Made by a program: the position numbers and the translations under genes
In this document: positions 1-9,177 of the stretch, in pieces
How the letters are laid out: each line of letters starts with the position of its first letter
Numbering within the stretch: the first letter of the stretch is position 1
Source: Parasedimentitalea marina
GTDB taxonomy: Bacteria > Pseudomonadota > Alphaproteobacteria > Rhodobacterales > Rhodobacteraceae
NCBI RefSeq assembly: GCF_004006175.1
Contig: NZ_CP033219.1
Location: 744,001 to 808,000 of the forward strand
Direction: 5' to 3'
Length of the DNA: 64,000 bases
The notes under the pieces: generated by a model
What the model saw: the letters and a program-made list of their open reading frames with translations, nothing else
The model's database searches: none
Told to the model about the DNA's origin: nothing

Positions 1-745
1 GATGCGGGATGGTTTGGCTGAGTTGTGTTCAAAGGCTGGCCTGGATGTGCGGCAATTGGTTGATATTCCGTTGTATGCGGGGCTTGCCGGAGTGGTGGAT
101 GGCGCCGTCGCGCGCTCTGTTGCTGAGGGGTTGCCATCGCGCCATGCGCTGATCGAGGATGACCGCCATGCGGCAGTGATTGGTGCGCTGGGCGCGCGAT
201 CCGGCAGCTTGATCGGTATTGGAACCGGTTCATTTTTGGCGCGGCAATCGCAAGGTAATATTGCTTTCATCGGCGGTTACGGCCCTGTTCTTGGGGACGA
301 AGCCTCGGGGAGTTGGCTGGGCCGGGGGCTGCTGCGCCGGGCACTGTTGGTGCTGGATGGGCTGGAGGATACCAGCGATCTGGTTGAGTCCTGCTTGAGT
401 GAGTTCCAGCATGATGTAGCTCGGATCGTGAGATTTACCATTGCGGCACAGCCCGCCGATTATGGTGTTTATGCACCGCGCGTGGTGCAGGCCGCAAAAA
501 CTGGTGATGTCACGGGGCGCGTTTTGATGGAGGCCGGCGCGGATTATATCTGCAAGGCATTGGCGGCGCTGGGCCGTGAACCGGACGAGCCTGTATGTGG
601 GATTGGTGGCGTTGCAGCGCATTACGCGGATTTCCTGCCACCGGAAATTGCGGCCAGCCTGGTTGACCCTCAGGGTGAGGCTTTGGACGGGGCGTTGGAA
701 TTGGCGCGTCGCTTTGCGGTGCAGATCCGGCAGGAGCAAACATGA
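1..745 (+). CDS. N-acetylglucosamine kinase-like protein, BadF/BadG ATPase family (5' end missing)
   Basis: Probably phosphorylates N-acetylglucosamine in the cytoplasm to GlcNAc-6-phosphate, the substrate of the NagA encoded 2 kb downstream. The visible 247 residues hold the GIGTGSF phosphate-binding motif and GDEASGSWLGR, both typical of GlcNAc kinases of the BadF/BadG/BcrA/BcrD fold. The usual N-terminal DGGGT phosphate loop and about 50 residues are absent, so the gene begins before the window and the ATG at 2 is internal. It overlaps the regulator gene by 4 bases (ATGA), showing translational coupling. Kinase specificity is inferred from the neighbours. Confidence 0.8.
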   Translation, partial: MRDGLAELCSKAGLDVRQLVDIPLYAGLAGVVDGAVARSVAEGLPSRHALIEDDRHAAVIGALGARSGSLIGIGTGSFLARQSQGNIAFIGGYGPVLGDEASGSWLGRGLLRRALLVLDGLEDTSDLVESCLSEFQHDVARIVRFTIAAQPADYGVYAPRVVQAAKTGDVTGRVLMEAGADYICKALAALGREPDEPVCGIGGVAAHYADFLPPEIAASLVDPQGEALDGALELARRFAVQIRQEQT

Positions 746-1500
746 CAGCTGATGAACTCTTTAAGCCCGGAGAGTGGCTGGATGACGTGACCGGCCCCCG
801 GTATGTCCGCCTGCGCTCTAGGATCGAGGTGGCTATTCGCGATGGAATGTTGCCCAAAAGCGCTCCACTGCCGGCCGAACGGGAAATTGCCAGTTTGACT
901 GGTCTGTCGCGCGTGACTGTGCGTCGTGCGATGCAGGATTTGGTGGATCGCGGCATTGTTGTTCAGCGTCAGGGGTCCGGCAGCTTCGTTTCCGATGCAC
1001 CTCCACGGGTGGAACAAACACTGTCGCTGCTGACATCCTTTACCGAGGATATGCTTCGGCGCGGGTTGAGTTCGTCCAGTGAGTGGCTGGGGCGTGGCAT
1101 TCACATGGCATCCCCCGAAGAGGTGATGGTGTTGGCCTTGTCCTCGGGTGAATCGGTGGCGCGGGTCGAACGCCTGCGCCGGGCCGATAACCGCCCCATG
1201 GCGATCGAGCGGGCCTCGTTACCGATCGATATATTGCCCAACCCCTTGCAGGTGGAAACGTCGTTGTATGCGGTTCTGGAGGCCGGTGGAAACCGTCCTG
1301 TGCGTGCCCTGCAGCGGATTTCGGCTGTGAACTTGACGGATGAGGATGCCGACTTGCTGGGTGTGGAACCGGGCGCTGCCGGTTTGCGCATCTCGCGCAC
1401 CTCGTATCTGCCCAACCGACGCGTGGTCGAATTCACCCGTTCTATCTACCGTGGCGATGCATATGACTTTGTGGCTGAGTTGCGGCTCGCCGACCAATAG
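742..1500 (+). CDS. GntR/HutC-family transcriptional regulator with UTRA domain (NagR-like)
   Basis: Cytoplasmic repressor, 252 residues. The N-terminal winged helix-turn-helix covers roughly residues 25-90 (PAEREIASLTGLSRVTVRRA, then DRGIVVQRQGSGSFV, the classic GntR wing). The C-terminal half is a UTRA ligand-binding domain with the usual RVERLRRAD strand. It sits inside the amino-sugar operon between the kinase and the SIS-domain enzyme. By analogy with NagR/DasR it probably senses GlcNAc-6-P or GlcN-6-P and controls this operon. The ligand is inference; the family is secure. Confidence 0.88.
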   Translation: MTADELFKPGEWLDDVTGPRYVRLRSRIEVAIRDGMLPKSAPLPAEREIASLTGLSRVTVRRAMQDLVDRGIVVQRQGSGSFVSDAPPRVEQTLSLLTSFTEDMLRRGLSSSSEWLGRGIHMASPEEVMVLALSSGESVARVERLRRADNRPMAIERASLPIDILPNPLQVETSLYAVLEAGGNRPVRALQRISAVNLTDEDADLLGVEPGAAGLRISRTSYLPNRRVVEFTRSIYRGDAYDFVAELRLADQ

Positions 1501-1511
1501 GAGCTAACAGT

Positions 1512-2540
1512 ATGATCCAGAGCACCAAAATGCGCCGCGAGATCGATGAGATCCCCGAGGCCGTCGAGCGGCTGCTGACCGAGGGCGCAGTGGACATCGC
1601 GCGGGTTGCAAGCGCAGTGCGGGATCGGGACCCGGCGTTTATCATGACTGTTGCACGCGGATCGTCGGACCATGTGTGCACCTATACGAAATACGTCTCG
1701 GAATTGTTGCTGGGGGTGCCGGTGGCCTCGGTTGGGCCATCGGTCGCCTCGGTTTATGATGCCCCGCTGAAACTGAGCAAAGGGTTAGGCCTGGCGGTGT
1801 CACAATCGGGGCAAAGCCCGGACATTGTCGCGATGGCACGCAACGCCGGCCGGGACGGCGCCTTGACCGTGGCGCTGACCAACGAGGCGCGCTCACCCCT
1901 GGCGAAAGTCAGCGCCCATTCTATCGATATTCAGGCTGGCCCCGAGCTGAGCGTTGCAGCAACCAAGACTTTTGTCACCTCGGCGGTTGCCGGATTGTGG
2001 CTGCTGGCCGAATGGCGTCAAGACAGGGCGTTGCTTGCGGCGATCCGGGCGCTGCCAGAGCAGCTGGCATCTGCGGCAAGGATCGACTGGCCCGAAGTGC
2101 GGGACGCCATAGGGGTGCAGCAATCCTTGTTCACTTTGGGGCGGGGGCCGGTTCTGGCGGTGTCAAACGAAGCCGCGTTGAAGTTCAAAGAGACCTGTCA
2201 GCTACACGCGGAAAGCTATTCCTCGGCTGAGGTGCTGCACGGGCCAGTGTCGATTGTGGGTGAGCGGTTCCCGGTGCTGGGGTTTGCGGCAGGTGATGCG
2301 GCTGAAAACGCGCTTGCTGAGGTTTCTGATCAAATGGCCGCCAAAGGCGCACGGGTTTTTGCCACCACCACCAAGGTGCAGGGCGCCACCTGTATTGACC
2401 ACATCCGAACGGATCATGGATTGGCCGACCCGCTGAGCCTGATCGTCTCGTTCTATTCAATGGTCGAGGCCTTTGCCACTTCGCGTGGGGTAGATCCCGA
2501 TGCGCCCCGACATCTGAAGAAAGTTACGGAAACGGTATGA
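1512..2540 (+). CDS. SIS-domain glucosamine-6-phosphate deaminase/isomerase-like protein (NagB-II type)
   Basis: Likely converts glucosamine-6-phosphate to fructose-6-phosphate plus ammonia, the step after NagA. The 342 residues contain two SIS sugar-isomerase domains: ARGSSDHVCTYTKY and SQSGQSPDIV in the first, GRGPVLAVSNEAALKFKE and HGPVSIV in the second. There is no N-terminal glutamine amidotransferase domain, so it is not a full GlmS but matches the GlmS-like deaminases found in nag clusters of proteobacteria. The stop overlaps the nagA start (ATGA). The exact reaction, deaminase versus isomerase, cannot be decided from sequence. Confidence 0.85.
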   Translation: MIQSTKMRREIDEIPEAVERLLTEGAVDIARVASAVRDRDPAFIMTVARGSSDHVCTYTKYVSELLLGVPVASVGPSVASVYDAPLKLSKGLGLAVSQSGQSPDIVAMARNAGRDGALTVALTNEARSPLAKVSAHSIDIQAGPELSVAATKTFVTSAVAGLWLLAEWRQDRALLAAIRALPEQLASAARIDWPEVRDAIGVQQSLFTLGRGPVLAVSNEAALKFKETCQLHAESYSSAEVLHGPVSIVGERFPVLGFAAGDAAENALAEVSDQMAAKGARVFATTTKVQGATCIDHIRTDHGLADPLSLIVSFYSMVEAFATSRGVDPDAPRHLKKVTETV

Positions 2541-3688
2541 GCCAACAGCTGACAGCACTGAAGGGCGCCTTGGTTCTAGAGGGCGGGCGGTTTTGCCAAG
2601 ACAAAGTGCTGCTGCTGCGCGGGGCGCATATCGAGGGCATAGTGTCGAACCAGCAGGTTCCCTCTGACGCCCATGTAGTAGATCTGGATGGTGGCTACCT
2701 GGTGCCCGGATTTGTTGACCTGCAGGTCAATGGTGGCGGTGGGGTGATGCTGAATGATCAGCAGGATGTGGCTACTTTGCGCAGAATTGCGCAGGCCCAT
2801 GCCCGCATTGGGGCTACTTCAATTCTGCCCACCTTAATCACCGATACTCCAAGTCATTTATCTGCATCCATTAAGGCGGTCGAGGCAGCATTGGCAGACG
2901 GCGTGCCGGGGATTTTGGGGCTTCATCTTGAGGGGCCACATTTGTCAAAGGCCCGCAAAGGCGCACATGATGCAGGCTTGATCCGGCGCATGAGCGATGC
3001 GGATATGGTTGTATTGCTGGATGCGGCAAAACGGATACCGGTCTTAAAGATCACTGTTGCGCCTGAAAACGTCAGCAATGATCAGATCACGGCGCTGAGC
3101 GCCGCCGGTATCTTGGTGTCTCTGGGTCACACAGAGGCGGATTTTGACACTTGCAAGGCAGCGGTCCAGGCTGGTGCACGCTGTGTCACCCATTTGTTCA
3201 ACGCCCAAAGTCAGATCAACGGGCGCGAACCTGGCACTGTGGGCGCGGCGCTTGCGCTGGGTGCTTTGTCTGCCGGTCTGATTGCCGACGGTGTTCATGT
3301 GCATCCCACCAGTATGTCACTGGCGCTGCGCGCCAAGCAGGGACCAGGGCAGATCTTTCTGGTGAGTGACGCCATGGCCACCGCCGGGGCTGACACTGAG
3401 TGTTTTACCTTGAACGGACGTGACATTCACCGCAGTGGCAATCGGCTGACCCTTGCGGATGGCACCCTAGCCGGGGCGCATCTGGAATTGGCAACCGCAG
3501 TTGGAAACCTTGTTGAAATGTGCGGGGTCTCTCTGGAAATGGCGCTTGCTATGGCCTGCGAGTTTCCTGCCGCATTGATTGGGGCAAGCGATATAGGGAC
3601 TTTAGCCGAGGGCCGACAGGCCGATGTCTTGCACCTGAACGAAGCGCTGCAGATCGAGAAGGTTTGGCAACGCGGCGATCTGGTCTAA
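2537..3688 (+). CDS. nagA: N-acetylglucosamine-6-phosphate deacetylase
   Basis: Cytoplasmic amidohydrolase that removes acetate from GlcNAc-6-P. The 383 residues are the usual length. Family marks are PGFVDLQVNGGGGV near residue 57, HLEGPHLSKARKGAHD, SLGHTEADF (metal-binding His), THLFNAQS, ADGVHVHP and the catalytic-Asp segment LVSDAMATAGAD. It closes the nag operon (kinase, GntR, SIS enzyme, NagA), all on the same strand with 4-base overlaps. No transport gene is visible; it would lie upstream of the window. Confidence 0.95.
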   Translation: MSQQLTALKGALVLEGGRFCQDKVLLLRGAHIEGIVSNQQVPSDAHVVDLDGGYLVPGFVDLQVNGGGGVMLNDQQDVATLRRIAQAHARIGATSILPTLITDTPSHLSASIKAVEAALADGVPGILGLHLEGPHLSKARKGAHDAGLIRRMSDADMVVLLDAAKRIPVLKITVAPENVSNDQITALSAAGILVSLGHTEADFDTCKAAVQAGARCVTHLFNAQSQINGREPGTVGAALALGALSAGLIADGVHVHPTSMSLALRAKQGPGQIFLVSDAMATAGADTECFTLNGRDIHRSGNRLTLADGTLAGAHLELATAVGNLVEMCGVSLEMALAMACEFPAALIGASDIGTLAEGRQADVLHLNEALQIEKVWQRGDLV

Positions 3689-3940
3689 TTTGTGTGACGC
3701 TTGGCACCGGGCTGCTGCTGATTCCTGTCGAATCTGCGATTAACTCGTCAAAAAAGGTCGAATAGTGGCACTTAGGGCATCATTGCCACGTCAATGCCAT
3801 AGTTTGTGGCTGAAACCACACAAGCCGTTAACCATTGTGTCCGACAATGCCGGACCATCCGGCAAATGTTGGCGTGATGCCATGCAATGGGTCAGTATCT
3901 GCGCCATCGAGTAAACAAAACAAATGTGGGGACGTGTAAG

Positions 3941-4939
3941 GTGTACCTTTCCGTTGTTGTACCCTGCTTTAACGAGGATGAGTCGATCCCGCTGCTGGTT
4001 GAGCGGCTGGCACAGGCGATTGCACCTTGGGCAGATAGGGCCGAAATCATCCTGGTGGATGACGGCTCAGATGATGAAACCTGGGCGGCCATGGAAGTGG
4101 CCAGCGCGCAGGTGCCGCAATTGCGCGGGCTGCGTCTGTCGGCCAACCGTGGTCATCAGGTGGCGCTGACCGCCGGGCTGGAAGCGGCGCGTGGTGAACG
4201 TATCTTCATGCTGGACGCGGATCTGCAAGATCCACCCGAGATTCTTCCGGATATGATGGCAATGATGGATCGCGGTTATGACGTGGTCTACGGCCGTCGC
4301 GCTGAACGCAAGGGCGAGACCCTGTTCAAAAGGCTGACCGCCCATCTTTTCTATCGGTTCCTGAATGTCTTGTCGGATGTGGCCATTCCGAAAGATACAG
4401 GTGATTTTCGATTGGTAAGCCGTCGCTCTCTGGATGCTGTTTTGGGTATGCCGGAACGGTCCAGATTTATTCGTGGTATGTTCGCCTGGGCTGGCTATCG
4501 TCAGGTCGGGCTGGAATATGTCCGAGATGCCAGGGTGGCAGGTGTAACCAAATACCCATTCCGGGCCATGCTGCGATTTGCCACCGATGCACTCACGGGG
4601 TTTTCGACCAAACCGTTGAAAATAGCCACACGCCTGTCGTTTGTCAGTCTGCTGGTGACAGTGTTCATGTCAGTCTATGTGTTTGGGTCTCTGGTGATGT
4701 TCAATACTGCGCCTGGTTGGGCATCAATGTTGCTGGCGATTTCGTTCTTCTCGGGTATCCAACTGCTGACACTTGGGATCCTGGGCGAATACGTTGGCCG
4801 TCTATACATGGAGAGCAAGCAGCGGCCGTTGTACTTCCTGTCTCAGGAGACAGGTGTGCCAACGCAATTGCAACAAGGATCAGATCCGGTTGTCACCAGC
4901 GTGGTGACTGAGCCCTCCAGCACCTCAAAAGCATCATGA
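3941..4939 (+). CDS. GtrB-like polyprenyl-phosphate glycosyltransferase (GT2)
   Basis: Membrane-bound GT2 enzyme that probably loads a sugar from a nucleotide donor onto undecaprenyl phosphate on the cytoplasmic face. It shows LSVVVPCFNEDES at the start, the VDDGSDD and LDADLQDPP (DXD) donor and metal motifs, and two C-terminal transmembrane helices (about residues 230-255 and 265-290) as in GtrB/DPM1-like proteins. GTG 3941 is preferred because homologues begin just before LSVVVP; an in-frame ATG at 3887 would add 18 residues, and neither has a clear ribosome-binding site. It overlaps the GtrA fusion gene by 4 bases. The set resembles phage-type gtrA-gtrB-gtr O-antigen modification loci. Confidence 0.85.
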   Translation: MYLSVVVPCFNEDESIPLLVERLAQAIAPWADRAEIILVDDGSDDETWAAMEVASAQVPQLRGLRLSANRGHQVALTAGLEAARGERIFMLDADLQDPPEILPDMMAMMDRGYDVVYGRRAERKGETLFKRLTAHLFYRFLNVLSDVAIPKDTGDFRLVSRRSLDAVLGMPERSRFIRGMFAWAGYRQVGLEYVRDARVAGVTKYPFRAMLRFATDALTGFSTKPLKIATRLSFVSLLVTVFMSVYVFGSLVMFNTAPGWASMLLAISFFSGIQLLTLGILGEYVGRLYMESKQRPLYFLSQETGVPTQLQQGSDPVVTSVVTEPSSTSKAS

Positions 4940-6096
4940 TCAGTGCAGCACAGGCCCAGTTCCTGCGATTTGCGACCGTGGGAACGGTTGTCGCTGGGCT
5001 ATACGTGTCCATTTATCTGCTTTTCCTGGCCCTGTCGTTAGATCAGGCTTGGGCAAACTTCCTGGCTTTTCTGATCGCCGTCTCGATCCAGTATGTCGGG
5101 CAAACCTGGTGGACGTTTCGAAAGCCATTGGGGCGACCGGACCAAATTGTTCGGTTCTCGTGTACGATTGGGCTGGGGTATCTGGTGTCTGCGGGCATTA
5201 CCGGAGCCTTGGGTCCGGCACTGGGCTGGCCTGAAGCTGTTTCGGCAAGTGTCGTGGCCATCGTTTTACCAATACAGAATTACCTCATTTTCCGCATCTG
5301 GGTTTTTGCAGAAGCAGACGAACAAAGGAAAGGGCGGGAGATGCCTCATATATATTCTAACCAGTTTTATGACTACATTGACGCTGGCGCCCGCACATCG
5401 GCACAGGCGATGATAAGTGTAGTGCAGCCTTGGCTGAACGCAAAAAGTGTGGTGGATCTGGGGTCAGGGCGTGGTGTCTGGACGGACGAGTGGACCAAGG
5501 CTGGCGTGCTTGATGTGGCGGCAGTGGATGGCGATTATGTCGACCGGGATCGATTGGCAGTGCCCAAAGACAAATTCCATGCCGCCGACCTGACCAAAAC
5601 TGTAGATCTGGGTCGCCGGTTCGATCTGGCCCAAAGTCTGGAAGTTGGCGAGCATTTAGCCGAGAACGCGTCTAAGGCGCTGGTGGAAAGCCTAACCCGG
5701 CATGCCGACAGGGTGTTGTTTTCAGCCGCGGTTCCTGGACAAGGCGGCGAATTTCATATCAACGAAAAACCACTGTCGTTTTGGCAGGATCTGTTTGCGT
5801 CTCACGGATACACTCCGTTTGATTGTGTCCGCCCTCAACTCAAAGGCACTGCCGGTGTCGAACCCTGGTATCGTTACAATACAGTGCTTTATGCCAATGC
5901 AGCGGGCCGCGATGGGCTCCCAGCCGAGGTGATAGCTTGTGAAATCCCGGTCGGGCAAAAAGTGCCTTTGGCTGGGAGCTTGGGCTGGCGAATGCGCCGG
6001 GGAATTGTGTCCTTGATGCCGCGCGGTTTGGTGACAAAATTTGCCCAGGTGCGCGCCGCATATTTGACGAATAGGGCCCGAAAGGCAAATGGATGA
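4936..6096 (+). CDS. Fusion protein: GtrA-type flippase domain plus SAM-dependent methyltransferase
   Basis: The 386-residue reading frame has two parts. Residues 1-130 are a GtrA-like membrane domain with four predicted helices (FLRFATVGTVVAGLYVSIYL, a TWWTFRK loop, IQNYLIFRIWVF), the family that flips polyprenyl-linked sugars. Residues 135-386 are a class I methyltransferase with the SAM loop VVDLGSGRGVWTDEW, the acidic strand-2 end AVDGD and the FDLAQSLEVGEHL segment of lipid/sugar methyltransferases. An internal ATG at 5341 follows AAAGGAAAGGGCGGGAG, so the methyltransferase could also be made alone by internal initiation. Both roles fit a surface-glycan operon. The substrate is unknown. 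Confidence 0.8.
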   Translation: MISAAQAQFLRFATVGTVVAGLYVSIYLLFLALSLDQAWANFLAFLIAVSIQYVGQTWWTFRKPLGRPDQIVRFSCTIGLGYLVSAGITGALGPALGWPEAVSASVVAIVLPIQNYLIFRIWVFAEADEQRKGREMPHIYSNQFYDYIDAGARTSAQAMISVVQPWLNAKSVVDLGSGRGVWTDEWTKAGVLDVAAVDGDYVDRDRLAVPKDKFHAADLTKTVDLGRRFDLAQSLEVGEHLAENASKALVESLTRHADRVLFSAAVPGQGGEFHINEKPLSFWQDLFASHGYTPFDCVRPQLKGTAGVEPWYRYNTVLYANAAGRDGLPAEVIACEIPVGQKVPLAGSLGWRMRRGIVSLMPRGLVTKFAQVRAAYLTNRARKANG

Positions 6097-7532
6097 GCGA
6101 TGCGCCTCTTGCTGTTGTCGGCGGTCGCCTAGGTCACATCTCAGTTTTGACGGCTACAATTGTGCTGACCTGTCTTGGTTTGTTGCTGGCGTCCGGGTTG
6201 CAGGTGCTGGACCCAATGGTGCGGCACGATGACTTTGCCGCCTTATTGGCCGAGCCGAGTTGGTATTATACCAAAACCCTATATGAGGGGCGCTGGCTCA
6301 ATTATCTGTGGCACTTTCGTGGGGTGGTGACGCCATCCTGGCTTAGCTATCTGGCCTATCAGTTTTTCTGGGCTGTCTTTGCGGCCTGTCTGGCAAACCT
6401 TGCTTTGAGCAACAAAGCCGAGCTTTGGCATCGTGTTGCCCTGGCGCTGCTGGTGACGCTGGTGCCATCGGCCCTGCTGATTTCACTTTGGTTCAACACC
6501 TTGATGCCCGGGATGGGGTTGGTTGCACTGTATGCATGGATCTCCACTCGGGTTACCGAGAGCACCGCACGTAGGTTACTGGTGGTGTTCGTGCCGCTCA
6601 CATTGCTGACCTACACGACATACCCGCTCTTTTTGTTAGCTCTTTGCCTGAGCCGCGCGGATACCCAGCGATCGCTTCGTGATCTTGGTAGTTTGATGAC
6701 TGTGTTTATTGCCAGTTTTGCGCTGGGGATGTTGGTGATTTATACGCTCAACTCCTTCGAACACGGCATCTTTGGTGTACCTATGGCACCTTGGCGCAAT
6801 GCCACACCGGCGCATGATCTGGCGTCAGTACTGGAAAACGCCAAGCAGATTGGTACGTTTTTGTATGAAAGCGGGCGTGTTCTGGGGTTTGGATATTTCC
6901 CAATGACACTGGCGCATCTGGCCTTGATGGCTACGGCTGTTGTGGTCTGTGGCAGACGGGACCCCTTGCGTGTCGGCTATATCCTGTGCGGAATTTCTGC
7001 CGGGTTGGGGCTGATCTTTCTGCAAACAGTGAAATCTGGAATTTCACTGCCTGTGCGTGTCATCGGTTTCGCCTGGGCCATGTATGCTGTGTTACTGGTC
7101 CTATTGGTCCTTCAACTGTGTGAAAAAGGCGGGTTGCGCGAACGGCTAAGCCGTAATGTGCTGATTTTCTTTGTGATGGCCTATGCAGCCGGAACGTTTC
7201 AACAGTCACTGATCTATGGGGCCTGGCAAAAAGAGACCCGCGCCATGGCCGCAAGTATAGGTTCAGGACATGAACCGGTGTATGTGACTGGAACTTACAA
7301 ATCACTGTTGAATGCCGATCGCTCTGGAATCCAGAACCCGCGGGGGCTGCGATTGCGCTTAGCCTATCTGACTGGTCGATCAGTCATCACTTGTGAAGTG
7401 CATCCAGAACAATGTGGCGACCTGCCACCTGAGATGCTTGCGGACCGGCCACCGGGTGAGGCAGAAGTGCACCGCTTGGATGGCAAAATAGTGGTTCGAT
7501 TGTCCAAGCAGGTTGTTTCGGCGCGGCATTAA
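6093..7532 (+). CDS. Polytopic membrane glycosyltransferase, GtrII-like (third gtr gene)
   Basis: A 479-residue integral membrane protein with about ten hydrophobic helices. An early loop after the first helix carries RHDDF and then YYTKTLYEGRW, the acidic loop and YxGRW pattern of GtrII/O-antigen glucosyltransferases (PF14264). It ends with a soluble periplasmic-type tail (residues about 385-479) containing VYVTGTYKSLLN. It overlaps the GtrA-methyltransferase gene by 4 bases. As the third gene after GtrB and GtrA it would be the specificity transferase that puts the lipid-linked sugar on an outer acceptor glycan. The family call rests on topology, the loop motif and context. Confidence 0.7.
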   Translation: MSDAPLAVVGGRLGHISVLTATIVLTCLGLLLASGLQVLDPMVRHDDFAALLAEPSWYYTKTLYEGRWLNYLWHFRGVVTPSWLSYLAYQFFWAVFAACLANLALSNKAELWHRVALALLVTLVPSALLISLWFNTLMPGMGLVALYAWISTRVTESTARRLLVVFVPLTLLTYTTYPLFLLALCLSRADTQRSLRDLGSLMTVFIASFALGMLVIYTLNSFEHGIFGVPMAPWRNATPAHDLASVLENAKQIGTFLYESGRVLGFGYFPMTLAHLALMATAVVVCGRRDPLRVGYILCGISAGLGLIFLQTVKSGISLPVRVIGFAWAMYAVLLVLLVLQLCEKGGLRERLSRNVLIFFVMAYAAGTFQQSLIYGAWQKETRAMAASIGSGHEPVYVTGTYKSLLNADRSGIQNPRGLRLRLAYLTGRSVITCEVHPEQCGDLPPEMLADRPPGEAEVHRLDGKIVVRLSKQVVSARH

Positions 7533-7632
7533 ATGGCGCCTGCTGGGTGAAAGGCTGAGAAGTTTGAGCACCAGCTGGCTATTTGATCTGGGAACAATGT
7601 GACCCGCTGCCTGTTCACGGACATTTTTTGAC

Positions 7633-7669
7633 GGACAATCTGTCCTTTTCGGGACCGCCGGTCGTTTTT
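7633..7669 (+). terminator. Tandem hairpins with T-runs after the gtr operon
   Basis: Two short hairpins follow each other: GGACA-ATC-TGTCC then TTTT, and GACC-GCC-GGTC then GTTTTT. They lie 100 bases after the last gtr gene and before the tup operon, where a rho-independent terminator is expected. The stems are short, so strength is uncertain. A further hairpin (ACACC at 7709, GGTGT at 7722) lies in the presumed tupB leader. Confidence 0.5.
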
Positions 7670-7762
7670 GCCTATTTCTAGGTCTGCAGCTGTGATTTGG
7701 ATCTGGCAACACCCGTGCTACGGTGTCGAAAACCATGGCCCTGCAGGAGAGATCTATATTCT

Positions 7763-8467
7763 ATGTCTGACTTGTGGGGCGGATTGACACAGGCTTTTTG
7801 GCTACTGGCGACTTTGGATGCTGATCTGGTAGAGATCAGTCTGCGGTCGCTGCAGGTAACGTTCACTGCTTTGCTGATTGCCTCGGCAATCGCGCTGCCC
7901 TTTGCGGCGCTGCTGGTCGTGCGCCGGTTTAGGTTGCGCCGCCCGACAATTGCCGTGCTGAACGCATTGATGGGCCTGCCGCCGGTTGTCGTTGGTCTGG
8001 TGGTCTATGTCTTTTTGTCCCGCTCGGGGCCATTTGGGGTTTTTGGGCTGCTGTTTACACCAAGTGCAATGATTATTGCCCAGGTGATTATCATTGTGCC
8101 GTTGATTGCTTCGATTGCCCATCAATCGCTTCGGGAATTGTGGGGCGATTATCACGACCTGCTGATCTCTTTGAACACCACGCAATTTCAGCGCATTCAG
8201 GCGCTGTTATGGGATGGACGCAGGGCGCTGCTGACCGCGGCGCTGGCGGGGTTTGGTCGTGCCATTGGCGAGGTTGGGGCGATTATGATCGTGGGTGGCA
8301 ATATCGACCATGCAACACGGGTTCTGACAACGGCGATTGCCTTGGAAACCGGCAAAGGTGAATTTGCCTTGGCTTTGGCGCTTGGCTTTGTGCTGATCGG
8401 CCTTGCGGTTACGGTCAACTTGTTGATCCACCGGCTGAGCCACACCGAGAGCGAGGGGCGTTGGTGA
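7763..8467 (+). CDS. tupB: Tungstate ABC transporter permease
   Basis: Inner-membrane permease of the tungstate importer, 234 residues with about five transmembrane helices. The permease signature is in ELWGDYHDLLISLNTTQ and in GRAIGEVGAIMIVGGNI. The ATG at 7763 is chosen because CAGGAGAG lies about 10 bases upstream; a frame-open extension to 7697 would add an unlikely N-terminus. The stop overlaps the tupC start (TGATG). Tungstate rather than molybdate is preferred because the linked binding protein is TupA-type. The transporter lies next to the formate dehydrogenase locus, whose active-site metal it would supply. Confidence 0.9.
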   Translation: MSDLWGGLTQAFWLLATLDADLVEISLRSLQVTFTALLIASAIALPFAALLVVRRFRLRRPTIAVLNALMGLPPVVVGLVVYVFLSRSGPFGVFGLLFTPSAMIIAQVIIIVPLIASIAHQSLRELWGDYHDLLISLNTTQFQRIQALLWDGRRALLTAALAGFGRAIGEVGAIMIVGGNIDHATRVLTTAIALETGKGEFALALALGFVLIGLAVTVNLLIHRLSHTESEGRW

Positions 8468-9177
8468 TGCAATTGTTCCCGCTTCAGGCAAAGCAGGCCA
8501 TCGTGCGCCGCAAAGGCAAGGTGCTGGCCGGGCCCATTGATCTGATCCTGCAGGGGCAGGGTGTCACCATGGTGATTGGTCCCAACGGCGCCGGAAAAAC
8601 CACGTTGCTGAAGATGTTGCACGGAATTGTCCGACTGAATGGCGGTAGTCTGAATTGGGCCTGCTCAACGGATGAGGCGCAGAAACGGCAGGGGTTTGTG
8701 TTCCAGTCACCGGTGATGATGCGGCGCTCGGTTCTTGAAAATATTGCCTATCCACTGCACCTGATTGGCGTTGCAAAAGCCGAGGCCAGACAGCGCGCGC
8801 AGAATTGGGCCGAGCAGGTGGGTCTGGGACACGCTCTGAAACAACAGGCCACATTGCTGTCCGGCGGGGAGCGGCAAAAGCTGGCCCTGGCGCGCGCCCT
8901 GATCCGCGATCCGGCAGTGCTGTTCCTGGACGAGCCCTGTGCCTCGTTGGATGGCCGCGCCACGCGCGAAATTGAAGAAATCCTGATCCGGGCCGCGGCG
9001 AATGGCACCCGGCTGATCATGTCGACCCATAATATGGGGCAGGCGCAGCGATTGGCGGATGAGGTCATTTTTGTCCTGCATGGTACGATACAGGAATTTT
9101 CACCGGCAGAGGTCTTCTTTGCCGAACCCGAGACCAAACAGGGCCGCGCGTTCCTGAGAGGGGATATTGTCGAATGA
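8467..9177 (+). CDS. tupC: Tungstate ABC transporter ATP-binding protein
   Basis: Cytoplasmic ATPase of the tup importer, 236 residues. Walker A is GPNGAGKTTLLK near residue 38, the ABC signature LSGGERQKLALARAL near 135, and Walker B AVLFLDEPCASLD with the H-loop MSTHN. The ATG at 8467 shares its A with the tupB stop. In-frame TTG 8461 and GTG 8464 are less likely. The C-terminal regulatory domain of ModC is absent, as expected for TupC. It overlaps tupA by 4 bases, so the three genes are one transcript. Confidence 0.92.
   Translation: MQLFPLQAKQAIVRRKGKVLAGPIDLILQGQGVTMVIGPNGAGKTTLLKMLHGIVRLNGGSLNWACSTDEAQKRQGFVFQSPVMMRRSVLENIAYPLHLIGVAKAEARQRAQNWAEQVGLGHALKQQATLLSGGERQKLALARALIRDPAVLFLDEPCASLDGRATREIEEILIRAAANGTRLIMSTHNMGQAQRLADEVIFVLHGTIQEFSPAEVFFAEPETKQGRAFLRGDIVE

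Noticed and set aside
3765..3789. GTGGCA/TGCCAC inverted repeat after nagA as a terminator
   Set aside because: The loop is long and no T-run follows, so it is too weak to call.
7704..7718. GG-N10-GC match before tupB, a possible sigma-54 promoter
   Set aside because: The match is only to the minimal dinucleotides, the bases around it fit poorly, and the same stretch forms a small hairpin.
7533..7762. Molybdenum/tungsten-cofactor riboswitch before the tup operon
   Set aside because: Only short hairpins are visible and the conserved core of that RNA could not be identified by eye.
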